Under the pieces are notes generated by a model. The model had not been told where the DNA came from and searched no databases. It worked only from the letters and a program-made list of their open reading frames with translations. From contig ML986699.1 in the NCBI GenBank assembly GCA_010094045.1, positions 95,644 through 159,643 of the forward strand: DNA of 64,000 nt, written 5' to 3'. This DNA is from Lojkania enalia. Its lineage: Eukaryota; Ascomycota; Dothideomycetes; Pleosporales. The first letter of the stretch is position 1, and each line of letters begins with the position of its first letter. The translations under genes were made by a program, and so were the position numbers. Shown here one piece after another: positions 1-12,107 of this stretch.

Positions 1-1244
1 GGTCAAAGCAGCACCTGCGTATGTATTTTGCTCGGGTTACTTTGAATATCCGATTAACTTCGATTTTGGGCTAGAAGATGTTATTTCAAGACTTGCAGCC
101 GGCGACGCGAAGACATTATTATCAGGTCCAATGATAGGCCGAGGGGATTTAATATGGTTCCAATGCGTGCGTCACAGATTAATGCGAAGTCCTCCTTAAA
201 AATTTCTGTCTTCTATTTCTTGGCTATTATCAAGTTGTAATAGTGGAACATTTGTCGTCAGAGCGTGATTATTTCTAATGTCAACAGTTTATATGAGACT
301 CATAATTTCCACAGTTTATTATTCAATCACTGAGCTGAAAGGTATCAAAAATCTTAGTCCAAATGTACTCCATCTACGAGACTGCAACCCTCATTAGAAC
401 GAGAATTATGTTTTTACTGACACATGGGCAGTTGACCGCTTATTGTCACTCGTCCCCATTTCTACCGCTTCTCTGAAATCCTACCGCTGCGCCAAGATTA
501 ATCCCGCTTCTAGCCTCTAGTTTCAAAAGCGCAATGTATGTATGTTGTCGGAGACTTCGAAGTAGTCTATGGCTGAGGCGGCTGTAGCCCCACAAAGCCT
601 CTCCAAGTTATTACCGAAGCAGTGAGTTGTCTCCGAGCGGGTCGGTGCTGTAGGTCTGTAAACAGGCAAAGTCTAGTCTCAATCTAGCGGTTGACCGGGA
701 TGCCTATGGCTGAGGCGAGTGGTATTCCAACACCAAGCCGACATCTCAGCTTCCCAAGCTACACCGTCGTCTCGTTGGTCGTGCTGATGCATACATCCAT
801 TTCGCAGAATTGAAGAGACGTCTATAGTCAAGTAGATATTGTGGTGAGAGGCGAATCTTGTCTCAGGGAGGGAGATGAGGAGCTGAACTGATTGATTGAG
901 GACAGCCAGCAGGCCATATTTATGTATATAAGGAAGGGTATATCAGCTGATATCCAGCGTGATTTGATATCGTGTGACGGTATCCGATACAACCTGCAAC
1001 CGGATAACTTGCTCCCGTACGGTATTAGGAAATCGTTCTCAGTAGACTCGCCAAACCCCTATCACAGATATACAAGGATGGGAAATGCTATAAAGGCAGC
1101 ACAATGTCCGTTCTCACGATATTATCACACAGCATTCGACTTATAACATCGGTTGCATCTTCTTCGCAAATAATTTTCTTTTCCAACGGTCATTCCCGAG
1201 TACATAACAATAAATTCTTACTCTTCAATTCGTTCCATTTCATC
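1..1244. other. Intergenic, no supported gene
   Basis: I see no open frame with family resemblance and no RNA gene. A 14-base motif (ctatggctgaggcg) occurs twice, near 568 and 704, which is probably chance or a small local duplication. Confidence 0.5.
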
Positions 1245-1705
1245 ATGAAGACCTACGTTTTCCTGACTGCATTCCTTTCCAGCATTACTGCTGCATCCAG
1301 TTCTATTTTTTTTTTTTTTTTTTTTTTTTGGGTTTCGACCGAATAAGCCATTCATTTCAACCTAACAACTCTCTAGCAATTCCTAGATCTTTGTATCCAA
1401 TGCCATCCGTCACAGAAGAACCCGCCTTCCCCATGCCCACAGTCGTCAAACCAACCACTATAGAAGCGCACCAGAGCTCGCGCTACTCCACCTGCTTATT
1501 ACGAACATATCAAGGAGGCTCTCGCTAGGGGTCAGGAGGGGGAGGATCTTAAGAAGAGAGGAAGGGACGAAGACTGTTGGGGGCGTGTCGATGACTACTG
1601 TGGTGCGTACTGCGACGATATCCTACCAGGTCCTGATAGGAGGTTGAAGAAGTCGGCTTTGTCGATCTGCATAGTAGTGCAGTCGTCGATGTACCTTGGT
1701 GACTA
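1245..1705 (+). other. Possible broken small secreted-protein gene
   Basis: An ATG at 1245 opens a signal-peptide-like stretch (MKTYVFLTAFLSSITAAS) that runs straight into a run of about 26 T at roughly 1304-1329 and stops at 1346. A second frame is open from 1328 to 1528 (contains PMPSVTEEPAFPMPTV), and the first frame reopens after 1464 with a Cys-rich tail containing KKRGRDEDCWGRVDDYCGAY and ending at about 1703. A CTAAC followed by CTCTAG near 1365-1376 looks like an intron end, but the only upstream GT is a poor donor. It may be a gene with unrecognised introns, a gene broken at the poly-T run, or chance. I do not recognise the family. Confidence 0.2.
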
Positions 1706-2198
1706 GAATAGTGTTGGTCAGGCTGCGCGTGAGAGGATTGAGGGAGAAAAGTAGACGACTGGTGGGAAATTGAGCGGGAAGAAGGGTTTCGTGGAGGAGT
1801 ACGAGAGTGGGTCAGTGTAGGGGCAAGGGGTGGGCTGTATATATAAGAAAACAGCCTATAGCTAGCATAGAATGCTACTTTTCTTCCATTTCCTAGGCCT
1901 TTCCATGTAGGTACAAATACATTCAGAATCCTATATAATGTAACGGATGTGACCTCGAGGCTGCGGCTACCTAATTCGCCTATCAAGGAGAAAGGGCCAC
2001 AGAAGGGTAAGACAAACAGCGTATGACGAATTTTAAGAACTATTGCCTACATAGAGATAATGATAAACGCCTCGCTTCCAATATGCCGACCGTCCAACCT
2101 ACTTAGAGTCTAATTTAATTTTTCAGGCCATTAGAGTACACCATATCTATATACAACCTCAATAGTTCTCGAGAACGTCCCAGGTTACACTACTCATG
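1706..2198. other. Intergenic, 3' flank of the RTA1 gene
   Basis: I see nothing coding. It would hold the 3' untranslated region of the minus-strand RTA1 gene. Confidence 0.5.
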
Positions 2199-3337
2199 TT
2201 ACCCCCGCCCCTTCCCTCCACTTCCCAGGAACGGAGTGTGTCCTTCGCTAGCACGACTCTCCGTCGTTCTCTGGAGCTCTAAGTCTGCCGCAGCACGACG
2301 TGCCCCGTCCACCCTTGCCTGATACAAATCCGTGAGCTGACTAGGATGAATCAAATTAAACATTACCATAACCACAAACATCAACACCGCATCAAAGACG
2401 TACAAATACATCTCGTTACTCAACAAATACCCATCTTCCCCTTGGATATACTCAATAACCCTAAATACGCTTCGAACGAAAACGAGAACACTGCTGAAGT
2501 AGAGCACATAGATATGGCGTCTCCACGGAAGCTCGTTGATGTTGACGGCAATGGGGCCGTTGTACGTTGCGTATGTTGAGGAAGATGGTCGAGAGGCCTT
2601 TCTCCACCTGAATCGATTCAGCCAGTGGAACCAGCGGAAGCTGACGTGCTTTTCGACGGGCTTGTCGTTGAGTAGGCGGTAGTGAAATCTGCCGGCGACG
2701 CCGATGAAGAGGCCGAAGAAGGCGAGCTGGGCGAAGAGTCCGGCGATGATCATGATCTTGCCGAGATTTATGGCAAATTCGGATTTACCACCTGTGAGAC
2801 CACCACCTTTCAAGCAAATTAGCGTGATGCCCATGGCGTTCGTTGCGAGAGAGTTGGTAGTGAGGAATGGCACTTACCATTGGATTGAAGCGAGAGACTC
2901 ATCATGTCACCCATTACAAAGGCCCACGTAAGATGCCTTTGTCTTATCCAGGAGTATCGTTCACCGTCGACTAACAATATTATTCGACCGAGCACGATGT
3001 ATATGGAGGCGGCGAAAAGAGTCGGCGCTGTAAGAATGAAGATCGCTTGAATGAGGAATGGAGCAAGTGCTGAAAGATCATTTGAGCGACTGAAGATACG
3101 CCCTATGAAGCCCACAACTTCAACTGATCACCATTAGACATTGTACTGCTTAGACCTTCGAATCATCAATAAGAACCACTCACAAACGCCACCGAGTACT
3201 AGTGGAATAAAATACCAGGTTCGTTTGATATATACTTGATAGGTGTGGGCAAGCGTTGTGATCCCGAAAAGCCCTGCAAAGACCGCCGCTGCCCATGCCG
3301 AAGGTATATAGTTATATGGGTGCCATTCATCCGCCAT
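2199..3337 (-). CDS. RTA1-like lipid-translocating exporter family membrane protein
   Basis: A fungal seven-helix membrane protein of the RTA1/RTM1/RSB1 family, linked in yeasts to resistance to toxic lipids and sphingoid bases; the substrate here is unknown. I read three exons: 3337-3184, 3123-2878 and 2806-2199, giving 335 residues. Introns of 60 and 71 bp have GTGAGT and GTAAGT donors and remake the family motifs across each junction: GGVFEVVGFIGR at the first and LQSNGGGLTGGK at the second. Later FRVIEYIQG and a cluster NEMYLYVFDAVLMF match the last helices, and the tail after HPSQL is hydrophilic. The ATG at 3337 sits just before HPYNYIPSAWAAAVFAGLFG, the usual first helix; an in-frame ATG at 3370 is possible. 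It lies 1 kb from a Zn2Cys6 regulator on the same strand. Confidence 0.93.
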
Positions 3338-4330
3338 TTCGATAGAATAGGAAACCAATGCAATATGCAAACAAGATTAGAGAGCGTCGAGGAAGAAAAC
3401 CATGAAGGCTGTACATCATGAAGTGAGAGATGCTCAAATCTTATGTATCCAGAGGAGTTGACGATCTATGAGGTCCAGCGTATCGACCGTATAACATCAC
3501 TCGATCTTTGGGCTGACACCCTATGGACATGCACCCACGAGACCAACAAAGTAGCAAATCGGATAGCGAGCTGATCCCAAAAGGCCAGCGCCGATTGGAC
3601 ACCGTATACCGTATAAGGTGGGCCCGCCAAGACTATCCTTGGCGCTCGGTTGTCATCAGGTACAAAATAGCAACCACTCCCTAATTTTTGCATGAAAACC
3701 GAGGACGCGTCATAGTAAGGCTATCCGCTTCCCTACCGCCTTCTATGGGAATGCAAGGCTGCTTCAATCCTTACTATAGCCCGGGTGTAAGTATTACCAT
3801 TATAAATACGCCTCAGCTGTAAAGAGGTTGGGATAGGGATTGGCTAAGTCCTAACATTAAACGATGGTAAGACTCATTTCCCGCTGATGGAAGACTTGCC
3901 AAGAAATGCCATGGGTGGTGTTAATGTGCTGCAGTGCAGATTATTTCGCAAGCATTTCTTGAATTGGAGAAAGTCTTGGCAGAACAGTAACAGCATCTCT
4001 TGGTTCACACCTGATGAGTTCCGACTCACCAAGACGCGCCATTGAATTGAAATCCTTTCATTAGGCACCGTATCGGTATTCCGTGTAACATTTGTGGGTC
4101 GAAGCGCGCAAGTGAGAAGACTGAAATTGAATTTAGGATTCAAAGTACCAGTCTTTGATACTCTCGCTTGGAGAATTGGCAATGCTAGTATGAGGATAGC
4201 CTTGCATCGGTTTGCTTATGCCCGCTTTTTTGTACATGCAGGATCCATCTAAAGTGTGGAGTTTCATGGTTATCGAAATCCCTGGGAGGAAGCCACGGAC
4301 GCTTCGGATATGTGGACACGATCGAGCCGT
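3338..4330. other. Intergenic between RTA1 gene and Zn2Cys6 regulator
   Basis: About 1 kb holding the upstream region of the RTA1 gene and the 3' flank of the regulator. The longest open stretches (3466-3693 and 3874-4182, minus strand) show no family features and are probably chance. Confidence 0.5.
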
Positions 4331-5835
4331 TCAGACTAATGCTTTTATCTGCTCGAGGGGCCAGTCGAGCCATTTCTGCAGCTCTGGCACGGGCTCCAGC
4401 AGTTGCCAAGAGGCGTCGATGATCCGCTTTGGCCATCCTTCCAGCCACCAAGCATAGCGAGCTTGCGCCAAAAGAACTGCATAATGAGCTACCACAACGA
4501 GAGCGATGGGATGATGAGCCTCTAACAATTCCATGAATCTGTCATCCAACGTCGCCGCCCTACTTCTATGCTTAGTGGCATCGAAGTAAGAGAGTCCGCG
4601 GAGACTTACCAGTTCAAGAAAATATTATGGACATGCTTTTCATTAGATGTTGTTTGGCTCTCAAGAAAAGTGCGTGTCTTGAGAAAATTCCGGTGTAATT
4701 CTTCAATGGTATGAACACACATGTCTCTGTCTGGTTCCTCGAGCTGAGTAGCGAGTTGTTTCAGTTCCAAAATCTCCTTGAATCTTGCATCTTTTGAGAA
4801 TGGGATTTCTTTCCAATTTGTTATTCCCCCAAGTAGATAAACAACGATGGGCAGCCCTTTAAGTTCTTCCCAATATTCGCCGATGACGATCCTTACTCCG
4901 CGAAGCAAACGAAAACAGTGTTGTATGCCATCAATGGGGTTTTCAGGCTCTTGAATGCGAGCTGACGCAAGATTATACGTGACAAGGATACTTGAGAGGA
5001 TAAACATGGGTAATGCGGTCTCAAGCGAGGGCTGTTCCAAGTGATGCCTGTATACTGCCATTGAACTAGACATGTGAGCATCAGCTTGGAACAACAATTT
5101 TGCTCGATCGGCCTGAGGGAATTCTAATGTCTTATGCAGAGCTGCGCAGGCAAGCAGTCCATGAAGAAGAAAGGGATGGTCGAAGGCAAGCTCGCAGACG
5201 TCTATACTCCAAATCCGCACATCCGGGCCATGGTCGAGGTCAGAAGAATATGAAATTCTCGCTATCCAATGATGCACCAACCGCAATTCGTCGATGGGAA
5301 GTGTTGGTCGAAATTCAGGAGATAGATCAGGGCTCCTGAAGGTGCGACGCTCCTGGAGCATGGAGACATGGTTTTCCGGGGGAGTTGAGCTGGGCGATCC
5401 ATAAGAGTGTGGAGATGGCCAATGGCACGTAATGTCTAGACGGAGGCAATTGGAACATCGAGGGTGTTCTTCATCGCACTGCAAAGGAAGTTAGTCAACG
5501 CCCTGTGTCCGGAGGCTAAATCTACGCAGGTCTGTCCTATATTATGGCACTCCAACAGAGATTGCAGCAAACTATACGGGCCGGCCTGTAGGTGGCGCTG
5601 ATTAGAGTGAAGAGCTATTTAAGCTCTCCTGTGTGGTACAGTCGGGGATGAGAGAGCGTAGGAACAATCGGACAAAGCATCTCCAGTTCATGTATCAATA
5701 CTAGGACCCGCAAACATATTCTGCTAATAAAAGAATGCTTCTGTGCTCACTTGCCTTCGTGTGCCGCTGCTTGCAAGGGTAACAGCCCCTTCGTGACTTG
5801 GTGTGGGTCTTGCGTTTCGCTGGTTTTTGCGGCAT
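4331..5835 (-). CDS. Zn(II)2Cys6 transcription factor, sterol-uptake-control (Upc2/Ecm22-like) type
   Basis: A nuclear DNA-binding regulator; its targets cannot be told from the sequence. Exons 5835-5755, 5478-4610 and 4559-4331 give 392 residues. The first exon is basic and carries GCYPCKQRHTK; the second starts CDEEHPRCSNCLRLDITC. Joined they form a perfect CX2CX6CX6CX2CX6C binuclear zinc cluster at residues 18-43. The 276-bp first intron must use a GC donor (AAG|GCAAGT) with a strong TGACTAAC...TTTGCAG end; the nearby GTGAGC donor would give a stop. The second intron (50 bp) leads into HHPIALVVVAHYAVLL and ARYAWWLEGWPKRIID, the typical end of this subfamily. An in-frame TAG lies four codons before the chosen ATG, which fixes the start. 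Confidence 0.92.
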
Positions 5836-6728
5836 TTGCTGTGACTAGTCCTCGTCTCGAAGGAAGGAGACAGATGCAATGATGTAGGACGACGGAGGTT
5901 CCAAAGAATGATGAGCGCCAAACGGAGGCCCTCGGTAACCTTACCGTATCAGTTAGGCTTGGTTCTCCCAAACAAGTTACCGTGGCTGTGCAACCTTCGT
6001 ATCGTCGACATCCTCCATCATGAACGCTGGGGAAGTTTTGGACATCCTGGTGTGCGCTCAAACAATGCCCAGTTGCCTGAGGTTGTATGTGTATGGCTGC
6101 TAACTTGAGAGAGCCACCGAACCGGGCTTGCGAGTGTCACCCGGCAAGAATGAACCCAGCACCCCGAGCAGCTATAGTAGGAGCCGACTGCGCACATCGC
6201 TACTGATGACGGGCAGGACGACGTTTTAGAAGGCCGACGTCTCTCATGCGCATGTAAACTCGGCCACCAGCCAAAGTCCGAGCATCGTAGGGGACTGGAA
6301 ACCTAGTGTTGCAGCACGTGTATGGAGAAAGGCTTAGCGCCTTCCCAAAGCGGCTTCCTCCTGCCCAGAGCGCGTTTCTGGGCCGACACTAAGCAACGAA
6401 TCATAGCGGACATGCTACCTTCCACAGCCACCCCAATTTATGCCACACAGCAATCAGATCGCGAATTGGACCACGTTCCGCGAAACATCGTGACATCGTC
6501 ATGCTGTGATCCTCATTAGCGCTCGCTTCTTCCGTCCATGTCAAGAACGACGACCGTGACCATGGGGGTCCGTGGATATATATCTCATGGGGCCGGCCCT
6601 CATGGAATGAGCATACACTACTTCGGTCCAGACAGTGTACCTTTATCCACGCCCCTAGCGGATTTCATCAGCGTCATTCTTTCGTTACGACACCGTCTCT
6701 TATTAATCACTCCTCTCTCTTCAACACA
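5836..6728. other. Divergent intergenic region, Zn2Cys6 gene / SurE-like gene
   Basis: 893 bp with the promoters of both neighbours. Just before the SurE-like ATG there is a pyrimidine-rich leader (ctcctctctcttcaacaca). Open stretches inside (5747-6061 minus, 6322-6519 plus) have no recognisable content. Confidence 0.5.
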
Positions 6729-7665
6729 ATGCGTTCCTGGCTCCTACTTAGTATTCTCCCCCTCACCCAGGCCATCCGTATTATTCAGTCCAACGATGAC
6801 GGCTGGGCTGAAATCAACATTCGAACATTCTTTGACGCCCTTACAAACGCTGGGCATGATGTAGTGCTCTCTGGGCCAGCTGAAAACCAATCAGGCACTA
6901 GTATGGCATCAACTTCTAGACTATTTCCGCGTATTAACAACGACAGGCTCAAGCGACGCTCCACCAAAGACGGTTGATGCCGATGGCTGTATATTCAACA
7001 GCTGTCCCGGCGGGAGCCCTCCTACTGGTTCGAACGCGACGAACCCGCGCCTCAACTACGTGAATTCTTTTCCGGTCACCAGCATTATGAATGGCATTGA
7101 TGTCACTGCCCCCAAATTCTTCGGCGGCGCCAAACCCGAACTTGCCTTGACGGGTCCCAATGTGGGCTCTAATATAGGTATTCAAGTCCCATTCAGCGGA
7201 ACTGTTGGGGCAGCAGTAGCCGCTGTGATGGAGGCCGGAATTCCTGCTATCGCCTTCTCAGGTCGTTCTGGAGATCCTACCGCTTGGAATCAACCAACAC
7301 CTTTGTACAGCAAAATTTACGCAGAACTGGCTCTCAAAATCACATCCCAGATCGTCGCTTCCGGGACTCCTTATTTGCCACAAGGCGTCTTCCTAAACGT
7401 TAATTTCCCGGAGGTAACATCGTCGGAGTGTAACGACATCGACGACTTCAGATTCATCTTTACTAGAGTCAACCCAGGCATCTTCAGCGAGAAGGATACT
7501 GAATGGTGCGGCACCAACCGCCTACCTACTGAATACGACATCTTTTTCAGGGATGGCTGTTTCGTAAGTATTAGCGCCGGCGATGCGTCCGACAAGACAA
7601 CAGTAGATGCTGCTCGTCAAAAACCAGTGGCAGATAAGCTCAAGTCGATTCTGTCTTGTTTGTAG
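6729..7665 (+). CDS. Secreted SurE-like phosphatase/nucleotidase
   Basis: Member of the SurE survival-protein fold, metal-dependent phosphatases acting on nucleotides or other phosphoesters; many fungal copies are secreted. Exons 6729-6900 and 6947-7665 give 296 residues, with a 46-bp intron. The start carries a signal peptide (MRSWLLLSILPLTQA) followed at once by the fold's first strand and metal-binding Asp pair, IRIIQSNDDGW. The rest keeps SurE landmarks: LALTGPNVGSNIG (Asn-rich active-site loop), SGTVGAAVAAVMEAGIPAIAFSG and a C-terminal phase RDGCFVSISAGDAS. Extra cysteines fit an extracellular protein. It converges on the isochorismatase-family gene, with 197 bp between stop codons. Confidence 0.92.
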
Positions 7666-7862
7666 GGAATATGCTCGGTAATCAGTAGTACTGCGAATAA
7701 TCATGAAATTTAATCAAAAGCATACCTAAGAATAATTCAAACATTGTTTCGTTGTATTGATCATCCAAATTATTACAAGGGGGAAGAGGGATTTACTCAA
7801 GGCACAACTCCAATGAAATATAGGTCCAAGTTAGGTATATTAATATTCTAACCTCGATATCC

Positions 7863-9056
7863 TTAAGCAAGCGCTGATAAAATTAGGGAGGAGTTCGATA
7901 TAAAACCGTCAACTGCACAATGGTTAGCAAAGATATCGTTGTTGGGTTTTGAAAGTGGATGTGGTGCAATTGCTTACGATTTGCGTTGTATTTCACCATC
8001 TGGGTTGCACTATGTTATTGTCAGTACATACGAGAGACATTACTCCGGGCAACCTACTATTCCGGGCTTGTTGTTGCTGCAATGTTGTCGACATAGACGA
8101 CATCGTATCCCTAATATAAAATTAACCATCGGATATCTCTCCTCAAAACTACGACTCACCTTATAAAATGCGTCTAGTAAGGTTCCCCACTACAAAGCAA
8201 ATTAATTCAACCCCAAATCGCGTATGAGAGTTCCACTTACCACACACTGATCCGCATTCACTCCACCAAAGAACAGCGTCGTGATTTGGTTCTCTTCCAA
8301 CCAAATCCCCAATGGGGTCTGAGCCCCCCAAAGACCGCTCAACCGATCTAGAGACCATCAGCTCCGGATTACATTCTCCACCATTGCGCCTAGACTCTTA
8401 CTCTTATGGAAGTAAAAATCCGTTCCACTAGCCACACCCCCAACCTGCGCATCGTACAAGGGCCCGCACGGCCGTGCATTCCATGATCCACGCATCAACA
8501 ATCCTCCAGCATCCGTCCCATTCGCCATCCCCATATCACTGCCGAACGTCGCTTTCAAACGTTAGTCACGCGTCCATTAATCTCCATCCGAAAACACAGC
8601 CAAAAACGCCGGTGGCATATCCAACAAATCCCGTGCATCCAGACCCCAATTCACCCACAGCACCGGCATCCCCTTACTCCTGAACCCTTCAATCATGCCC
8701 AGCATTGGATGAACAGCTTTTCTCCCGCTCTCGGCCCTAGGACTAAGTTCTGGGTGCAGAAAATAGTTCTGCATATCGATGATGACTAACGCGGAGCGCG
8801 AGGGCTCGATGACTGCGGATTTGCGGGAGCCGGTCATGGGGATGGTGACCGGGTTGGTTACGGGCATGGAGATGGAGCGCGTAAGATCGAAGGTCTTGTT
8901 GTCGAGCGGTATCCAGTGGTTGTAAACATTTCCGAGGATTTCAGTTGGGATGGAGGGAAGGGTTAGGTTGCCCGTGGCTGTGATGAGCGAGGCGGAAGAT
9001 AATGTGCAGAGTGGAAGGAGGGATGGGATGGAAGGAGACGGCTGTGAGAACTTCAT
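7863..9056 (-). CDS. Isochorismatase-family cysteine hydrolase, possibly disabled
   Basis: Cysteine hydrolase of the isochorismatase fold; the substrate is unknown. Catalytic parts are present: Asp in VIIDMQNYF, then SGLWGAQTPLGIWLEENQ, and the nucleophile in GGVNADQCVWGT. Clear exons are 8347-8241, 8189-8160, 8110-8058, 8009-7978 and 7912-7863, each rebuilding family sequence (FHKNRLSGLWG, FYKGYDVVYVDN, SPEYATQMVKYN). The N-terminal part 9056-8402 is one reading frame broken by two TAA codons at about 8577 and 8562. Either a 57-bp, phase-2 intron (8595-8539, weak GTTTTC donor) removes them, giving 289 residues, or they are nonsense mutations, because the family-like ATFGSDMG would then be lost in the intron. 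The N-terminus is hydrophobic and may be a signal peptide. Confidence 0.8.
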
Positions 9057-10496
9057 CTTGTGCGCTCGCTGAGATTGGGGGAATTGGCTAAGAATGAGTA
9101 TCGATACAATGCGACAATATTTAATGATATTTATCGTTGTTCGACTACGGCTATCAAATGGTTTATGACTTCGGTACATTAGCAATGCATTTCTTTTTCA
9201 ATGCAATCGTGCTTTATTTCTATCTTCATGTATAATGCGTCCGCTGGAAATATGTAGCCGAAAAGTTGGCTACAGTATATACGATCAGTGCGTGTATTGC
9301 CTAAAGAGGGAGGTCGTTATTCCCCACAGCCTGATAACGAAGTAGTTCCGCAAAGCAACGTGCGGGGAGAGATACTTGCAGCTTCTGTGCCTATCAGGGG
9401 TGTCTACGGAGATTAACGCAGACGTATCGGCATTTTGGCTTGCCGAAAGTTGCCCTATCTCGTTCCGCTCAAATTCCGAGATTCCGAAGACATAAGGTCG
9501 CTTTGATTCCTGTCATTGATTGTAAGTATTACTAGGATTTCTAGATAAAAGGCATTCGCTCACGTATGAATAGAATAATATCTACGCTAAGAACCGAAAA
9601 TTGCCCCTGGGATACGCCCTCTAGTCTTCCTAGTTCAAACTCACTCTTCAATGTCTCCGCAAAGTTGTCAAACAGAACGGTAGAGCAACCACAGGAATCC
9701 TGAACAGCCTAAGGAATCTATGTGAACCTTGTCAAATTACTGAAATATTATTCCAAAGCAAAATCACTGCTACTTGCATCAATATCTTCCTTCCACGATA
9801 ATTCACAGAATCCGGTGGAGGAAGAACAAAGACGGGAAAGGAATGATGTCTAGTTACATCCATCGAAAGTTTGAGTCAACTCTTAATAGTGCAAGATGGT
9901 CTTGCTGGACAGGTCGACAAGGTCACAACGGCCTTCTCAACTAGCTACGGAGAAAAAGTACAGGAAAGGTGTTGGATGCTATGAAAATACTGGAGGATTT
10001 TCGCGTGATTCAAATGTAAGATAGTAACGAAATGCATGACTACATAGCAAAACTACCGTTCAAATATACTACCAATCTAATTCAAACATTCGAGTTGTAA
10101 CTGAACATCAGCCCAATGCAAGAACTCGCAGTGGAAATTAAAATTTGTTCTTGGAATAGGAGATGCCCAGAGTGTGTCCATAACCCTGCCTGCTTTTTGG
10201 ATAAGGATATATTGTTTGGAGTGCTTAACAAAGATTTAGAGGTTGGACGCAAGTGTGCGAGCAACCTGGCACATGCGATTCGCCTCGAGAATCCCAATGC
10301 ACGTAATTGCACTAACCCGATTTAGCGTGAACCTCGGCTCAGCACCCGCATCAGCACGCGGTGTCAACCAGATGAATAAAAGCTAGAAACAACCAATAGC
10401 TCCTTAGTCAAAAGCCAGCCTGTTCTCTCCTATGCATTCTTATAAAAGGTTTTGATTAAGCTATATAGAGTATTGAGCAGGTACGGTGCGAGCAAA
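9057..10496. other. Divergent intergenic region of 1.4 kb
   Basis: Lies between the isochorismatase-family gene and the dienoyl-CoA isomerase gene. I see no gene in it. A TATA-like ttataaaagg lies about 55 bp before the isomerase ATG. Confidence 0.5.
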
Positions 10497-11813
10497 ATGG
10501 CGAACCCGAACGATTACAAGTACGATTATTTCAGCGTTACATTTCCTGGGGAATATGTCGCGCACGTGGAAATCAACCGGCCTGAGAAGATGAATGCATT
10601 TATTGAGCAGTACGTTTATTCTCACTCCTCTATCCTAAGTCAAAGCCGCCTATAATGCGAAAGATATTCCTCAAGCTCTTTAAGTCACACTCATGGATGG
10701 GAGTAGAGAGCTCCATGTGCTTACTAGTTTGCTTTCATGTCGGCGAAAAAGCGTTTATCTCTTGTCATTACCAAATTGCTTGTTTGATTTCTTCTATTCC
10801 CTTTTAGCTACTACGTCTCTAGTGCATTGTTCAGCTTCTGTCTTTTCTTCTTCCACGTCCATTTCACCGATCAAGCACACAACCTCCACCAAATCACCCC
10901 CACCGCCCAAGACTATGACAGACCATAACACCCTCCAGAATGTGGCTTAACCTCTCCTCAATCTTCAACAAGCTCTCTCACGACCCCAACATCAGAGCCA
11001 TCGTCCTCTCCGGCGCGGGCGACCGCGCATTCACAGCCGGACTAGACGTCCAGGTAGAACTTCCGCCCTCTCCCAGCTCCCAATACCTCTTAAACTCCAC
11101 AAGGCTAATGATAATCACAGGCAGCATCCCAAGGCACACTATCCCAAAACTATTCCGACCCCGCGCGAAAAGCCCACGTCCTCCGACACCACATCCTCGA
11201 CTTCCAATCCTGCATCAGCTCGATCGAAAAATGCCAAAAACGTAATCAACGCCCCTTTACCCCTACTACCCCCATCCTCTCCTCTCCTTTCTTCCGGCCA
11301 TGAATCTAACAAGCCCCAGCCGTAATAACAATCCTACACGGGATATCCTTCGGCCTCGCCCTCGACATCTGCCTTGCCTCCGATATCCGCCTCAGCACCT
11401 CTACAACCAGGTTCTCCGTCAAGGAAGTCGACATCGGGCTCGCCGCCGACATCGGTACTCTATCCCGGCTCCCGCATTCCGTCGGCAATCTCTCCTGGAT
11501 AAAAGACGTGTGCCTGACTGCGCGCATCTTCGATTCCGGCGAGGCCCTGAGCGCCGGTCTGGTCTCGCGTATGTATAAAGATAAATCGGAAGCTGTGACC
11601 GAGGGCTTGAAACTCGCAAATTTGATTAGTGAGAAGAGTCCTGTGGCTGTGAGCGGCACGAAGCAGATTCTGAACTACTCCGTGGGCAGGACAGTGGAGG
11701 AGGGCTTGAATTATACGGCGGTGTGGAATGCAGCTATGGTGCAGACGCAGGATGTTAAGGATGCCATGTTGAGCGGACTGCAGAAGAAGAAGCCCACTTT
11801 TAGCAAGATGTAG
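10497..11813 (+). CDS. Delta3,5-delta2,4-dienoyl-CoA isomerase, peroxisomal
   Basis: Crotonase-fold enzyme that shifts double bonds of odd-position unsaturated acyl-CoAs so that beta-oxidation can continue. Exons 10497-10609, 10939-11053, 11121-11241 and 11320-11813 give 280 residues; introns are 329, 67 and 78 bp. The junctions restore KMNAFIEQMWLNL, GLDVQAASQG and IEKCQKPVITILHG. The oxyanion-hole segment (SGAGDRAFTAGLDV) and the acidic active-site stretch KEVDIGLAADIGTLSRLP are those of the dienoyl-CoA isomerase subgroup rather than a plain hydratase. The protein ends in Ser-Lys-Met, a variant of the peroxisomal targeting signal PTS1. The long first intron holds no visible extra exon. Confidence 0.94.
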
Positions 11814-12107
11814 AAATGGTTTCATAAAATTATCAAGCGAGGGGGACACTAGTACGGTTTTCTGGATTTCTCAGTAATCTAGGAAAAATTCGCTCAATCG
11901 ATCAGGCAGTCGACAGTTATGAGAAATGCATGGATTGAATGAATTTTTCATTGACTCTGAGCGCCTGAAGTGCTTACACCGGAAGGAATTGTCCGTCCCC
12001 CCAAGCCCGTCCAGATATTTCATCCCCCATGGCATGCTACAGGTTAAATCGGTAATAGAATCATGATTCGTCCCCTTGTCAACCACTCAAACATACACCA
12101 CTTCTAC

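Noticed and set aside
3874..4182. 102-codon minus-strand open frame
   Set aside because: No domain, no good start context, no splice links to neighbours.
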